From the NCBI RefSeq assembly GCF_022458985.1, contig NC_061789.1, positions 16,586,357 through 16,650,356 of the forward strand: a DNA stretch of 64,000 nt, written 5' to 3'. The position numbers were made by a program, and so were the translations under genes. Below, piece after piece: positions 63,336 through 64,000 of this stretch. The number at the start of each line of letters is the position of its first letter. Within the stretch, counting starts at the first letter, position 1. Source of the DNA: Mugil cephalus. Its lineage: Eukaryota; Chordata; Actinopteri; Mugiliformes; Mugilidae. The notes under the pieces are model-generated. The model did no database searches. It saw only the letters and a list, made by a program, of their open reading frames with translations, and was not told where the DNA came from.

Positions 63336-64000
63336 TTTATTGGGAGTTATTGCCAAACAAGACAAAAACACGCAACTTTTTTTTCCTTGAATATCTTTGT
63401 ACCCAACCGTAAAATAATTTCTGTTTTCTCAGAAAGACAGCTATCATTGGCACAAGAGGGCATAAAAATTAAACAAACTGGGACCTGAAATATAAAAAAA
63501 ATTACACAACATCTCTAGTGGAAAAACAAAAGATGAGAAACTGCCAAAAGTTTCTTCAAAGTGTTTTGGTCTAACTAGGCCTGAGCAACAATAAATAAGA
63601 TCTTCCCAATTAACAATCTAAATCTTTACACAAATACAACGTATCATACACCACAATTTACACCAGTCAAATTTTGTACATATTTCATAATCCCTGGAAG
63701 ACGGGACTCATAATATTAATAGGGATGTGACATGTTAATCACAAAGAGCTCTGAAAAAAAAAAAAAAAAGATTTTCAATGTGCAAAGAAAAAGCAAAAAA
63801 AATGAGTAGTTAGAATGTGTTTCATTGCACTGCTTTACACTCGTCAGCATGTTGGGAAAATGAATGAGAACCACAGAAGTCCGACTTTGCAGGAGACAGT
63901 TTATGCTCCCGTAGGTACGAAGGATTGTGAAGTGCAGTCTGCGGTTTGAAACTCTTGCTCCAAAACGAATGCGTCTTTGAGCAGATCCTTCCATCCGTCA
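63336..64000 (-). other. Possible 3' UTR of a convergent minus-strand gene
   Basis: On the minus strand AATAAA (TTTATT at 63336-63341) ends a stretch with no recognisable coding exon. In human the gene after MAFK is TMEM184A, which points towards MAFK, so this may be the tail of tmem184a. No protein evidence lies in the window. Confidence 0.25.

Noticed and set aside
1-64000. CRISPR arrays, bacterial operons, tRNA or rRNA genes
   Set aside because: The window is vertebrate; the repeats are microsatellites and transposons, and no tRNA or rRNA sequence was recognised.

Overview
The window is nuclear DNA of a ray-finned fish, most likely a percomorph-like teleost. Genes carry many GT-AG introns, a Tc1-type transposon and several teleost-type dispersed repeats are present, and microsatellites are abundant. 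The gene order (micall2, ints1, mafk) matches the block UNCX-MICALL2-INTS1-MAFK on human chromosome 7p22. I rebuilt the coding exons by hand from splice sites, reading phase and remembered family sequence; no search was run.

Layout. 1-3.9 kb is non-coding, AT-rich and rich in TAAT-type motifs. 4.97-14.93 kb (minus) is micall2: 17 coding exons, 761 aa, with CH, LIM and bMERB domains. 17.46-19.26 kb (minus) is a compact three-exon paired-class homeobox gene with an Unc-4/Uncx-like but divergent homeodomain. 19.3-26.9 kb is intergenic, holding repeats and two CNE-like blocks. 26.99-46.01 kb (minus) is the whole of ints1: 47 coding exons that sum exactly to 2,186 codons plus stop. One ints1 intron carries a 1.6-kb Tc1 element with almost identical 201/202-bp terminal inverted repeats and a frameshifted transposase. 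46-52.7 kb is intergenic, with the ints1 promoter side, Tc1-like remnants, a MITE and a ~950-bp degenerate array of a TCTAATCTCAT-like motif. 52.7-53.0 kb looks like the mafk promoter and 5' exon; mafk coding exons lie at 58.73-59.28 kb (plus; 157 aa), followed by a long 3' UTR to about 63.2 kb. The last ~0.7 kb looks like the 3' end of a convergent minus-strand gene, tmem184a by synteny.

The genes do not form a pathway. Integrator subunit 1 acts in snRNA 3' processing and polymerase II attenuation, MICAL-L2 in Rab-dependent junction and actin trafficking, MafK is a small bZIP partner of CNC and Bach factors, and the homeobox gene is presumably a developmental regulator. The most unusual items are the extra Unc-4-like homeobox gene, a Maf-recognition-like site in the mafk promoter, an upstream reading frame that overlaps or could fuse with MafK depending on splice choice, and splice sites built from microsatellites in ints1.
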